From Allomyces macrogynus ATCC 38327 (taxonomy: Eukaryota; Blastocladiomycota; Blastocladiomycetes; Blastocladiales; Blastocladiaceae), in contig GG745328.1 in the NCBI GenBank assembly GCA_000151295.1, forward strand, positions 33,111 to 97,110: 64,000 bases of DNA, written 5' to 3'. Below, piece by piece: positions 10,671 through 22,515 of this stretch (its first letter is position 1; the number at the start of each line of letters is the position of its first letter). Below the pieces are notes generated by a model. That model made no database searches and had not been told where the DNA came from. It saw only the letters and a program-made list of their open reading frames with translations. Made by a program: the position numbers and the translations under genes.

Positions 10671-10868
10671 TTGGCCTCCCAGACCTATTTTTTCAGTGCC
10701 ACGGGTGCCACGGTTTTGGGGGTGTTTTAAATCGCTACAGAAAAAAAAAGGAGGATGGGATGTATTGCAAGGGTTATACCTCTCCTTCTCCTTTTTTCTG
10801 GACCCTATGAAAATACCCCCTAAAACCATGGCACCTGTGGCACTGAAAAAACAGGTCTGGGAGGCCAA
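10671..10868. repeat. MITE-like element with long inverted repeats
   Basis: The first 57 bases or so (TTGGCCTCCCAGACCT and onward, 10671-10728) recur as the reverse complement at 10811-10868, with about six mismatches. Only about 80 bp separate the arms. No coding capacity. This is the layout of a miniature inverted-repeat transposable element. I could not define a target duplication. Confidence 0.7.
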
Positions 10869-10984
10869 ATGAAATGCATTCCAGTGCCATTTCCAAGGTC
10901 GTGCCACGGTTTTGAGAGTCCTCACAGCACTTTTTCAGGAACAATTGGGGTGACCACTTGGAGAGACCTTTTCCAACCCACCCC

Positions 10985-11166
10985 CGACCATGAGATTCAC
11001 AGAATGCCTCCCTGATATTCACATACTGAGCCCATCCTGGACCGGAAATTCACAAAATGCCCCCCTGAAATCCGCATAACGTTTTCAGAAATTCGCATAA
11101 ATGCAACCAAATTCGCATAACGTCCCCCCAGGAAATTCGCATTATGTTATCGGATTCGCATAATGT
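10985..11166 (+). repeat. Array of short ATTCRCATAAYG motifs
   Basis: Eight copies of a 12-13 bp motif drift from ATTCACAGAATG through ATTCACAAAATG to ATTCGCATAATG, spaced by about 10-25 bp of C-rich sequence. A similar array (20285-20392) precedes another copy of the same dispersed repeat, so the array belongs to that repeat family. Such clustered subterminal motifs often bind a transposase, which is an inference here. Confidence 0.6.
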
Positions 11167-11189
11167 ACCCCAACCTATTCCCCAACCAT

Positions 11190-11560
11190 TCACTGAACCC
11201 CCTGGCCCCAAGGGCAGCTGCGCTGCCCGCGCGTGGACCTAGGTCCCAGACAGACATTCCTAGGTCCATCTTCCCTGTTTATTCCTTCCCAGCACCCTTT
11301 CTAAGACTTGCTCACAGTACATATCCCCAAATTCTGTTCCCTGACTGGCATGGACCTAGGTCCCAGAATTCCTGTCCAGGTCCTCAGGCTTACAGGGGCA
11401 TGTCGAGAACCATTAATCGAAGTGGTCGCGGTGGGGGTTCATCGAGGTGGTGGTCCTGGAGCGGCGTGGACCTAGGACCGCATTTTGACTTAGGGTTGGA
11501 CCTGGGGCAGGGTCCTAGGGCACATGTGGCAGGGACCCCAAGGTCCCCGCCAACGAGAAA
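11190..11560 (+). repeat. CCTAGG-rich dispersed repeat, copy A
   Basis: About 370 bp that recur at 20400-20735 (same orientation) and 18048-18395 (inverted). It carries several copies of the 12-bp palindrome GGACCTAGGTCC and half versions of it (near 11236, 11350, 11467, 11505). Its far end carries the imperfect palindrome GGGACCCCAAGGTCCCC. The reading frames through it are not conserved between copies, so it is not a gene. Confidence 0.75.
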
Positions 11561-12138
11561 ATCACTAGAAAAATCACACCCGCTCACAAAACCAACACAG
11601 CAACAAGGGGAACATCAAATGGAAAATGAAACCAAAAATCGCAAACGAACAAAAGACCATGGGAGATAAATCGCAAAATAAAAAGACACGAGAAAAGAGA
11701 ACGAACAAACAGGCAAACGTAAAATCACACAAACAAGCAATTGAATGGCAATCTGGCAAAACCTGCATGGAGAGCAGGACACATTATTTCAGTCCAATTA
11801 AACTTGATCAAGGATCAAACGAGAATGCTTACCAACCGCTTGGAATGATTCTTTGCATCTCTTGGAATTCCCTTGTCTTTTCCTCACGATTTGCTCTCCA
11901 GGTGAATGTCATGATGCTTCAAATGGAATAATGCTGCTGAATCTGAAGGACAAACCTCTCCAAAGCGTATCGCGCCAGCACCAGAGGGTCCAATGATTGA
12001 TCATGAGAGGACCAACAGTGGCCATGGTTGCTGAGGGATGAGGGGACCCACTCGCCTGTGCTTGTTCGAGTTGTGGTGTGACCACCTACTGCACATCACA
12101 TCACAGGTTGCACCACAGATGCGGCAGAACCAGCAAAA
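11561..12138. other. Intergenic, no gene seen
   Basis: AT-richer than the flanking host genes. Only short frames without recognisable residues. It contains the 3' flank of the PhoD-like gene. Confidence 0.6.
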
Positions 12139-14151
12139 TCACAATTTCCTTTGATAGATATCATACTTGAACTGTTCCACTCCCTCCCCATCCAACAGCC
12201 GGAACGCTATACGGTTAGCAAATACGTTAAACACGCCGAGCTGCACATTCCCCATACTCTTCTCAAATATGACCTCATCACGGTCCTCGTCCTTGACAAA
12301 CAGACCGTAAAACGGAATCGGCGAGTAAAACTGCGATATCGGCGAGATACTCAGTTCCACGACTTCGCCGTATTGCTTGAGCCGCTGAATCCCAACGGCG
12401 TGCCGGTCGCCCGAAACAATTACAGTCGTGCCCGTGGCGCGGTGCGCCAAGTCGAGCAGCCGCTTACGGTCGCGCGGGTACCCGACCCACGTGTCCTTGT
12501 CAATGGCCCAGTTGTTGGTGACGGGCACCGACGCGGCGACGATGCGCCAGGCGCAGTTGGGCGTCTGGAACCAGGCTTCGAGGTCGGCCCACTGCTGCGC
12601 GCCGAGTATGGTCGCGTTCTCGGCGTCAGGCGCGGTGCGGTACCGGCGCAGGTCCGCGACAAAGAAACACGCCGGGCCGAGCGTAAAGTGGTAGTACTGC
12701 GTCGTGGCGCCGTAGGAGCGCGGGTTGCCGTTACCAAGGTACTCGTCGTAGGCCTGGCTTGCGACGGGGAACGGGAATTGCTCGCCATTGTCCCAGTTGT
12801 TGGAAAACTCGTGGTCCTTTTGGGAGGGAAACGCGATGTGTCAGCGAATGCCGAGAAAGAGACGTGAGAGCTGGGCAGTATTCGGTACGCACGTCATAGA
12901 CAAGTAGCTCGGCGTTGTGGCCAAGAGCCGACGCGTCTCGTTGACGCTGTAGGTGAAGCGATAATGCCAGCGGTAGGTGGCGAGCGACGGCGGGAACCAC
13001 CACGGCACGTCGGCATATATGAAATCGCCGAGAAAGAGCAATAAGTCGGGCTTGACTTGGTCGGCAAGCACGCGGAACCCACGAATGCCTGTTTCGGTAG
13101 CCCAGGGCGTCGACGGTTTCACGCACGAACCGGCCACGAACGTGAACAATGGCTTGGTGGTGTCCAGTGCGTCGGCAAAACGCGGGAACGTGCGCACGCG
13201 GCCCGTCAGCCAGGCGGTCCCGTCGTTGCCCATGGCGGGTGCAATGCGGTACTCGTATTCGGTCGCCGGGTCGAGGTCGGGCAAGTGGACAGCAAACGTG
13301 AAATCCGTGTCGCTTGATGTGCGAATGGTCCTGTCGACGCGTTGCCATTCAGTCATCCCATTGTTGGCGCGGAACGTGATGGCGAGATCGGCGCCGGGTG
13401 CGGGCACGCGGTCGGGCCGCAAGCGCACGGTGATGGTTGCGTGCGTGGCATTGACGTGCCCAAGGCGAGCAAACTCGACATTGTCGATCACGTCGGACTG
13501 CGACAGCCAGGGCCCAAAGACGGCAGCGAGGGTCAGGCCCGTGAGCGTGACCTGGAGGGCAGCGTTGAGGACGAGCACGATCGACGTCAACGTGGTGCGC
13601 CACTGCTGATTTCCGTCCAACTTGGTAGCATTTCGGCTTCTGGCGCCGTTGGTGTCGACCGAGAGGACCTGCATGCCGCGCACAAGATCCGACGTGGAGG
13701 CGAGCGACTCGCGCGTCGGGATGCGGCGCGGGCCGAGCGACTGCGAGCGTCGCGATCCCAAAGCTGTGCGCTCGATAGAGTGGCGTTGGCGCGGCGCCGA
13801 TCCGGTCGATGTGGTGGATGCGGACGACGCGGTGCGAGCGAGGCGGTGCGAAGACGCTCCACCGGCCGGGTCGGAGGTCGGGACGGCAATGGCGGCAGGG
13901 TCGAGGCCAAAGACACGCAGGCCGCGCGGGACCGAGTTGGCGCTGGGTGACGCCGCGGCACTGGCGCTGCCATGCTGTTGCTTCCACGATGCCGGCGAGA
14001 GTTTCCAGGCGGCGCGCGCAGTCACGAGCAAAATCAACGGCACGAGGACGAGCTGGCCAATGACGAGAACGCGGCCGGGCACGCTAAAGAGGAAGAAGAG
14101 GGCGGCGACGGTGTTGACGAGCGAGAGGACTGCGAGCAGCCAAGTTGTCAT
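12139..14151 (-). CDS. PhoD-like phosphatase/phosphodiesterase, membrane-anchored
   Basis: Two exons, 12889-14151 and 12139-12816, separated by a 72-bp intron with donor GTACCG and acceptor AG; about 646 residues. The start chosen (MTTWLLAV) begins two hydrophobic segments in the first 55 residues, so the catalytic part is probably anchored in a membrane. A Ser-rich linker follows, then the PhoD (alkaline phosphatase D/phospholipase D-like metallophosphatase) domain: FVAGSCVKPS, the metal site GDFIYADVPWW, the intron-spanning DHEF-NNWDNG, and VSGDRHAVG near the end. PhoD enzymes are metal-dependent phosphate-ester hydrolases of the cell surface or secretory pathway. The frame is open upstream to 14400, so a longer start is possible. 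It is divergent from the EFHC gene and shares its upstream region. Confidence 0.85.
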
Positions 14152-14468
14152 GGACGGGCACCATCGCGGGCACTCACAGGCGCAGCAGTGGGGGCGGCGG
14201 GCATCATCATGGGCGTCGGGGCGGGCAGCGTGGGCGTTGGCGGCATGGTTGCGGTCAGTGGCGGCGCAGGGGTCGGCGCGCGCGCCGTTGCGGTCGAGCG
14301 CGCGGTCCATGGCGAAGGTGGTGGTGGTGCGATCGGCGGCATGGATGACGGTTGTTGGTCGGCGGGAGCAGTCGGTCGGTGGAGTTGCGGATCGGCGCAT
14401 CCGGGGTTTCCGAAGCGCTCGGATCGCAGAATCGCAAACGCCGCTTGCAATCTGGCGCGATCACGTGA

Positions 14469-17128
<2,660 letters not shown>

Positions 17129-18047
17129 CGGTGTTGTCGCGGAACGAGGAACACGGGTTGAGTTGCGATGACTTGAGAGAGAGTGAGCACGACGATCCAT
17201 GATATGGACTGGACGATGGAGGCATTGACTGGGTGAGGTGAGATTTGAATTGCTTCTTAAATATTTTCAGCGTTGTTGCAAACGAGCGAGTTTGCGTGTT
17301 GGAACCTTCGATCCATCTGGCAAACGGTTTGGATTGCTTGTATCTCGTGAACGAAAGTGTTCACGACGCTCAAGTCGGCATCAACGATTGTGACTCGCTG
17401 GCATGAGATTGAAACCCTAGACTGTACAAACATCGCACATAAATGACGAAGTGGTAGTACATAACAACCAAAAAATGGGCCCTCATCGTGGCTCAGCTCT
17501 CGAAATTCGCAGTCTCACTGTGCGTTCTGCACGCGCCTTGTGGACTCGCTTCCAAATCGCAGTTTGACCACCTCATGCTTCTCCTTCAGCTTCTCCACGA
17601 CATCATTTGTCGAAATTACATGCTCGGTCATTTCCGCCTTGATCAACGTCTTCTCGGTTGTCCAGAACACTGACCACGCCCTCGACCAGTTCCTGTTTTC
17701 TGGGTGGCGTGCACAATTCTGCTCGCTCACGGTCCAGTTCGCGCTGGTGGGGCTCAGTTCTATTTGGCCAGACTGAATAGCGCTGCTGTCAATGTGCAGT
17801 CTGCTCGCGTTGGATCGCCGAAGTTGTGCTTCTATACCGTCACCATGCATGCGCGGTCACGTTCCCATCTCAAACCGGTGGAGTGCGACTTTGCCTGTTA
17901 GTAAAAAAATGAATTGTCTCGATCTGCAGTTGCTTGTCAGGTTCCATGGCGTGGAGTGCGCAGACCCAGGGAGCCCAAGTGAAGGAGTGTGTCGAGGACT
18001 GATGTGAAATTTGGATATTGAAAGCAACAAACAGGCGAGGGAATAAC
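17129..18047. other. Intergenic with one doubtful small ORF
   Basis: The 3' flank of EFHC, AT-richer than the genes. The only frame of note is 17515-17850 on the minus strand (111 codons, segment KLKEKHEVVKLRFGSE), which I do not recognise and would not call a gene without transcript support. Confidence 0.5.
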
Positions 18048-18395
18048 TGGGTGACGGCGACCTTGAGGTCGCTGTCACATGTGCCTGAGGAACCTGCAGT
18101 CCTAGGTCCACGCGCTCCTGGACCACCACCTCCATAAACACCCCACTGCGACTACTTCGATTAATCGCTCCGGGCATACCACTGAGATGCCCCTGTAAGC
18201 CGGGGGGCGGGAAATGGAAACCTGGGACCGAGGTCCATGCCAGTCTGAGAGTAAAATCTGTGAATGGGTACCACAAGCAAGTCTGAGAAGGGGTGCTGGT
18301 GATGGTTCGACAGGGAATTCGGACTTAGGCACTCCTGTCTGGGACCTAGGTCCACGCACAGGCAGCACAACTGCCCTTGGGGCCAGGGGATTCGG
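18048..18395 (-). repeat. CCTAGG-rich dispersed repeat, copy B (inverted)
   Basis: Reverse complement of copies A and C. It shares with copy A, but not with C, the terminal palindrome around ACCTCAAGGT near 18060. Its CCTAGGTCC sites are near 18101 and 18344. Confidence 0.75.
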
Positions 18396-18404
18396 GGATA
18401 TGGT

Positions 18405-19862
18405 TGGGAAAAGTAGTTATCGACAGTGCGCGGCTTGTCGTCCCATGGCATGTGAGGGGTGGAGTTGAGTTGACTGGCAATTTGCTTGAGTGTGTCAGTC
18501 ATCATCCTCTGCTCCTGGAGTCCTGGTCCATCATCACCACCACCGCCCTTGCTCCCATTGGCGCCAATAACTTCCACCATGTTCTGTGCCTGTTCGAGGA
18601 TGCCTGGCAGCTTGTTGAGGGGATTGTTGGCTGACTGGTTGAGGGCATCAATGACACGACCAGGGAGAGCTGCCAGCTGTTCAGGGACTTTGTCAAGTGT
18701 ACTCTGCATTGCAGATTGTCTGTCTGCAAGCGCTTCTGTTATGAGCCCAATCTTGTTGTATTGTGCCTTGTCATCTTTAATCTCAGCATTGTTTTCAAAG
18801 TCCCACATCCCCCCTGTTCGAGTGCAAAGTGGTCAAGCTGCTCTTGGACATACTGGCTTGCAAGCTGGGCAGTGCTCCCACCCTCAGCTTTGGGCTCCAT
18901 CTTGAGGCCATTCAGGGCTTGGATGAGTGCATCATTTTGCTTGCTGACATTGCAGAACGTCACTTCTATGCCTTGGAAAAGTGTGTAGAGTGCCAATTCA
19001 ATGCCTGGGTATGTCTGAATGATGTTCTGGATGTTCTGAATGTTCTGCTGGTTCAGGGTGTTCTGGGTGAGGCTGTTTTGGGTGAGATTGTTCTGGATGT
19101 TTTGCTGGTTCAGGGTGTTGTTCTGCTGGTTTAAGACGACTGCCTGAACTTTGCCCCCAATTCCAGTGTGCACCCACTGGGCCAGCAATACCATTGTTTT
19201 GTGTGGTTGACAATGCCCATTCATATGCTCCCGGCATGGGCATAACAGCAGTGGGCGGTTCCTCAGCCATTTGGCAGGCAAGGATGGGAGGGAGTGAGAG
19301 GTCAACTGGCACCATTTGCATATCGTCATGGGGCTCTTCAAACTCATGTTGTGGACGTCCACGCGTTACTCGCATGTCATCAGGAGGGGGGTACTGCACA
19401 CCTGCATTGGGGTTTGCATCAGCTGGCCCGGTCCACCTTCCTCATTGCTTGAAATTTCAATGTACTCCTGCTCTCCATTGCCCTTTGCACTGTTGTCCAT
19501 GTCCATGTTGTCCTCACCAATTTCCGTATATTTGATGAACTCGCCGTCTCCTCAGTGTTTCATGGGACCAAGTTGTGACACCATTTCATTGAGCATCTTC
19601 ATGTCTTTAGCACTCTGAAGTGGCTGGCGCTTGATTGACCTGAAGAATCGCATCAGGTCGCACAGGAACCAGGACATGGATGATTGATAATCCCTCTTCT
19701 ATGTTGTTCCAAGAATGCGAAAACTAGTACCATCCAAGAAAGGCTCAATGACATCATTGTTTTCTGCCAGGATTTTCTGGTTAATCTCCTTCCAGGCTTC
19801 AGTGTCTCTCCATTTACCACCCATATACCACCCATGGGGGGCATGTTTGTGAAATGTTTAAC
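18405..19862 (-). pseudogene. Broken gene of unknown function with an Asn/Gln-rich repeat
   Basis: Protein-like stretches on the minus strand run right to left in one direction but in several frames: KWRDTEAWKEINQK (about 19800), a stop, SMSWFLCDLMRFFRS (about 19670), further stops near 19555 and 19370, then a repeat of NQQNIQNNLTQN type (about 19030-19130), then a helical part (DKVPEQLAALPGRVIDALN, about 18640-18690) ending near 18405 at the edge of repeat copy B. At least three frame changes and two stops are visible. I do not recognise the family. Its place between two inverted repeats suggests it was the cargo of a mobile element. Confidence 0.5.
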
Positions 19863-19904
19863 TAAAACCAAGAAATAAAATTCATGAAAGTCCATACCCC
19901 AATT

Positions 19905-20180
19905 GTGTCCAAAAATAATTGGACACAAACTTTGAGCCAGTTGGTCGCCCAGTGGGTAATGTCCAAATGTCCAATCATTTCTAGACAAAGTATGTAATAG
20001 AGAATCTTAGAAAAAGGTCGCTCTTTAGTGGTCCCTCTGTAGAGAACCATTGTCCAGAAATAATTGGACATTTGGACATGGGGTTGGGCAGGCAATGAAA
20101 AGAGGTCTGTGTCCAATTATTCCTGAGCACACCTGGGTAAGCCCTGCATTTCAGGTCCATGTCCAATAATTTTTGGACAC
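19905..20180. repeat. Nested foldback built from TGTCCAAAAATAATTGGACA-like arms
   Basis: The outer arms (19905-19926 and 20161-20180) share GTGTCCAAAAAT and ATTGGAC as inverted repeats, and each arm is itself nearly palindromic. An inner pair, 19963-19987 and 20051-20075 (CCAAATGTCCAAT and onward), is again inverted with about three mismatches. It is a short non-coding element, like a MITE that has inserted into or folded on itself. Confidence 0.6.
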
Positions 20181-20284
20181 AGGCGGGATTGTGCTATTTT
20201 CAGCCATCTCTGTGGTACTCTACACAATTTGTCCCAGATAATCAAGCAATGGCTCACAAATTAAGCCTTCCCAGTCAGAAATTC

Positions 20285-20392
20285 CCAGTATGCTCCTGGA
20301 TATTCATAGAATGAGCCATGCCGGGTCAGATATTCATGGAATGCTCCCCAAAATTCATAAAATGCCTCCCGATTCATAAAATGGACCATATC
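20285..20392 (+). repeat. Second array of ATTCATARAATG motifs
   Basis: Five related units (ATTCATAGAATG, ATTCATGGAATG, ATTCATAAAATG and variants) directly before copy C, in the same position and orientation as the array before copy A. Confidence 0.6.
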
Positions 20393-20399
20393 CCCAAAC

Positions 20400-20735
20400 A
20401 CCTTGGCCCCAAGGGCAGCTGTGCTGCCCATGCATGGACCAAAGTCCCAGACAGGAGTGCCTAGGTCCGAATTCCCTGTCAAACCATCGCCAGCACCCCT
20501 TCTCAGACTTGCTTATGGTACCCATTCACAGATTTTACTCTCAGACCAGTGTGGACCTAGGTCCCAGATTTCCATTCCCTGCCCCCCAGCTTACAGGGGC
20601 ATCTCAATGGTATGCCTGGAGCCATTAATTGAAGTGGTCACAGTGGGGTGTTTATGGAGGTGGTGGTCCAGGAGCACATGGACCTACAACAGCAGGTTGG
20701 ACCTAGGGCAGGGTCCTAGGACACATGTCATTCGA
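20400..20735 (+). repeat. CCTAGG-rich dispersed repeat, copy C
   Basis: Same orientation as copy A. It begins with CTTGGCCCCAAGGGCAG and ends at ACACATGT, without the terminal palindrome seen in A and B. Confidence 0.75.
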
Positions 20736-21090
20736 GTTGCACTTGGAGGGAGGACTGGTGTGACAGGCAAGACACACAAGCACCAGGGCCACTTGCAACC
20801 AGCGAACAGAGAGGTTAGCACAAAACGGGGAAGTGTGCTTGCTGAACGGTTTGTGTCGACAAAAGAGAGCAAGGATCCAGTCTGATGGGAGCTGCACGCC
20901 TTGTGCATGCAGGCGACTGGTGGTGCAGGGTCCACATGTTTGTGAGGGTTTTCTCACCTGACTTCAGTCAGGTTTTTCCTCACGGTTGGTATGTTGCTCA
21001 TTGCCCGAGCTGTTAGGACTGTCTCCTGATGGTCCTGACAGCGAGGGACGATGGGTGTTGTCCGAGCCCAAACCAACACGAGGGGTGCAA

Positions 21091-21260
21091 GATGTGCCTA
21101 TTCCTTTATTGAATGGGCTCAATCGATCGACACTATCTCAGGAACATGAAGCATATGATGAAATGTCAGTTCTGAGAAAATGAAAAAGAAGGCTTGAGCA
21201 CTCAAACCCAGTTGAGGCGCTCAAAACCCCTTGCCCCCAGCCCATCAGCGTCCCCACTCC
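21091..21260. repeat. DIRS left inverted terminal repeat
   Basis: Reverse complement of 26156-26325 with few differences, from GATGTGCCTATTCC to AGCGTCCCCACTCC. Confidence 0.9.
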
Positions 21261-21363
21261 CTGATCAGAGAGACACCAAGACAGAGCAGATGTGCCCGTC
21301 GAAGACAGGGTGGGAAACGGGAAAGCCGGCCGCCCATTCTGGCCGCAGAGGAACCGGGTGGGA

Positions 21364-21511
21364 GGCACATCTTGCACCCCTCGTGTTGGTTCAGGCTCAG
21401 ACAACACCCATCGTCCCTTGCTGTCAGGACCGTCAGGAGACAGTCCTAACACCTTGGGCAATGAGCATTGTCCATTGCCCTCACCAGCACCTCGGGGTGC
21501 TGTGATGTGCC
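21364..21511. repeat. DIRS internal complementary region
   Basis: Bases 21364-21467 are the reverse complement of the left extremity (20993-21090), and 21468-21511 are the reverse complement of the right extremity (26326-26362). The junction GAGCATTGTCC at about 21466 is where the two ends would be joined in the circular intermediate. Confidence 0.9.
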
Positions 21512-21522
21512 AGTTCGCAGGT

Positions 21523-22515
21523 CTACTGGCCCCCATCACCCACGAGGAGGTGACGAAGCTTTGTGTAGACCCGAGTACCCTGGTAGTGCTTGCGGTACGT
21601 GGCAGCAGACGCCCACGTCCCGGCCATGATTTCCTCCTCAGTGGCGCTGTTCAGTTCCATGAACTTGCAGGCCGCCGCCTTCAGGTCGTACGCGCGGAAT
21701 CGCTGAGGGATCCACGCGTCCCTCATGAGCTGGCACACCCAAGACGCGATCGTGTCCACGACCACAAAGCGCTTGGTGGTGCCTGCCCCCACAAAGAGTG
21801 CGTTGCTCATACCCCTAGTAGGGACATAGGGGGACCAGCGCCCGAGGTATGCGGTCCAGTGCGCCCCCACGTCCAGCAGAGGGTCATCGGCCCGCGCAAG
21901 GTACATGATCACTGTCTGATCACGCCGGTCCTTGGGGCCACGGATCGCCAAGCGGAGTGTGTCTGGGAGCACAGCGCTCTCCGGCACGACTATACGCTCC
22001 AAACAGCTGGGCCTGCGCCTCCCATACTGCAGGAGGAGGTATGTGAGGCGGTGGTTCAACCTTGTGAATGACAGGTCCACGGTTGGGCCCCAAGCCCGCA
22101 CCATGTCGTCCAAAATCGTCACGTCGAAAACCTCTTTGTCGTGTGAGACCCTAGGGCACTCCACCCGGAAGGAGCGCATGACCTTTGAGACCGTCGGGCA
22201 GGTCGACAGGGACGTGATCGCGCCGTCAGGCCCACGAAATTGTCCCCATGTCGTCCTGATCACTGCTCGGCGGTGGGCCACCAGGTCCGTGCGCGCAGGC
22301 GAGGGGTCCTCCTCCCAAAGTGAGATGGCATACGCGCAAAAGGCGTTCACATCTCGCACAAGGGGATCAGTGCGTTCCCTGCGGCACCAGTGAAGCCAAC
22401 ATGACCAAGCCGCATCATACTGCTTCCTGGTGTTTGCTGTGAGGGCCACGTCGGCGCAGATAACAACCACTCGCGATAAGCCGAGCAGAGCTCCGAAATG
22501 CCAGAGAGCCTCCAT
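21523..22515 (-). CDS. DIRS tyrosine recombinase
   Basis: The ATG at 22513-22515 gives 330 residues and overlaps the end of the RT gene by 169 bases in another frame, as is common in DIRS elements. The N-terminal part (TRKQYDAAWSCWLHWC) looks like the core-binding domain. The catalytic part has the first arginine in YGRRRPSCLERI and a C-terminal segment AYDLKAAACKFM followed by TWASAATYRKHY with the expected tyrosines. The recombinase would insert the circular cDNA. The position where tyrosine recombinases carry HxxR reads YDLK here, so activity is doubtful or the family variant is unusual. No stop interrupts it. Confidence 0.8.
   Translation of the reverse strand: MEALWHFGALLGLSRVVVICADVALTANTRKQYDAAWSCWLHWCRRERTDPLVRDVNAFCAYAISLWEEDPSPARTDLVAHRRAVIRTTWGQFRGPDGAITSLSTCPTVSKVMRSFRVECPRVSHDKEVFDVTILDDMVRAWGPTVDLSFTRLNHRLTYLLLQYGRRRPSCLERIVVPESAVLPDTLRLAIRGPKDRRDQTVIMYLARADDPLLDVGAHWTAYLGRWSPYVPTRGMSNALFVGAGTTKRFVVVDTIASWVCQLMRDAWIPQRFRAYDLKAAACKFMELNSATEEEIMAGTWASAATYRKHYQGTRVYTKLRHLLVGDGGQ

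Larger units (their letters stand above)
18048..20735. mobile_element. Candidate DNA transposon or foldback bounded by inverted CCTAGG repeats
   Basis: Copies B (18048-18395) and C (20400-20735) of the dispersed repeat face each other as inverted repeats of about 330 bp around 2 kb that hold a decayed gene on the minus strand. The motif array lies on the inner side of copy C. This is what a transposon with long terminal inverted repeats would look like, but no transposase is recognised and no target duplication was found, so the grouping is an inference. Confidence 0.35.

Noticed and set aside
12139..14400. Start of the PhoD-like gene at 14400
   Set aside because: The extra 83 residues are Ala/Arg/Pro-rich without conservation, and MTTWLLAV at 14151 opens directly into the membrane segment.
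17515..17850. Small minus-strand gene downstream of EFHC
   Set aside because: Normal-looking composition but no homologous motif; kept only as a remark in the intergenic entry.
18300..18330. tRNA-like B-box (GGTTCGACAGGGAAT) in repeat copy B
   Set aside because: No matching A-box or cloverleaf at the right distance, and the word is not kept in copies A and C.
18161..18400. Reading the 3' part of the broken gene through the dispersed repeat as protein
   Set aside because: The sequence there is repeat copy B, which reads in other frames in the other copies.
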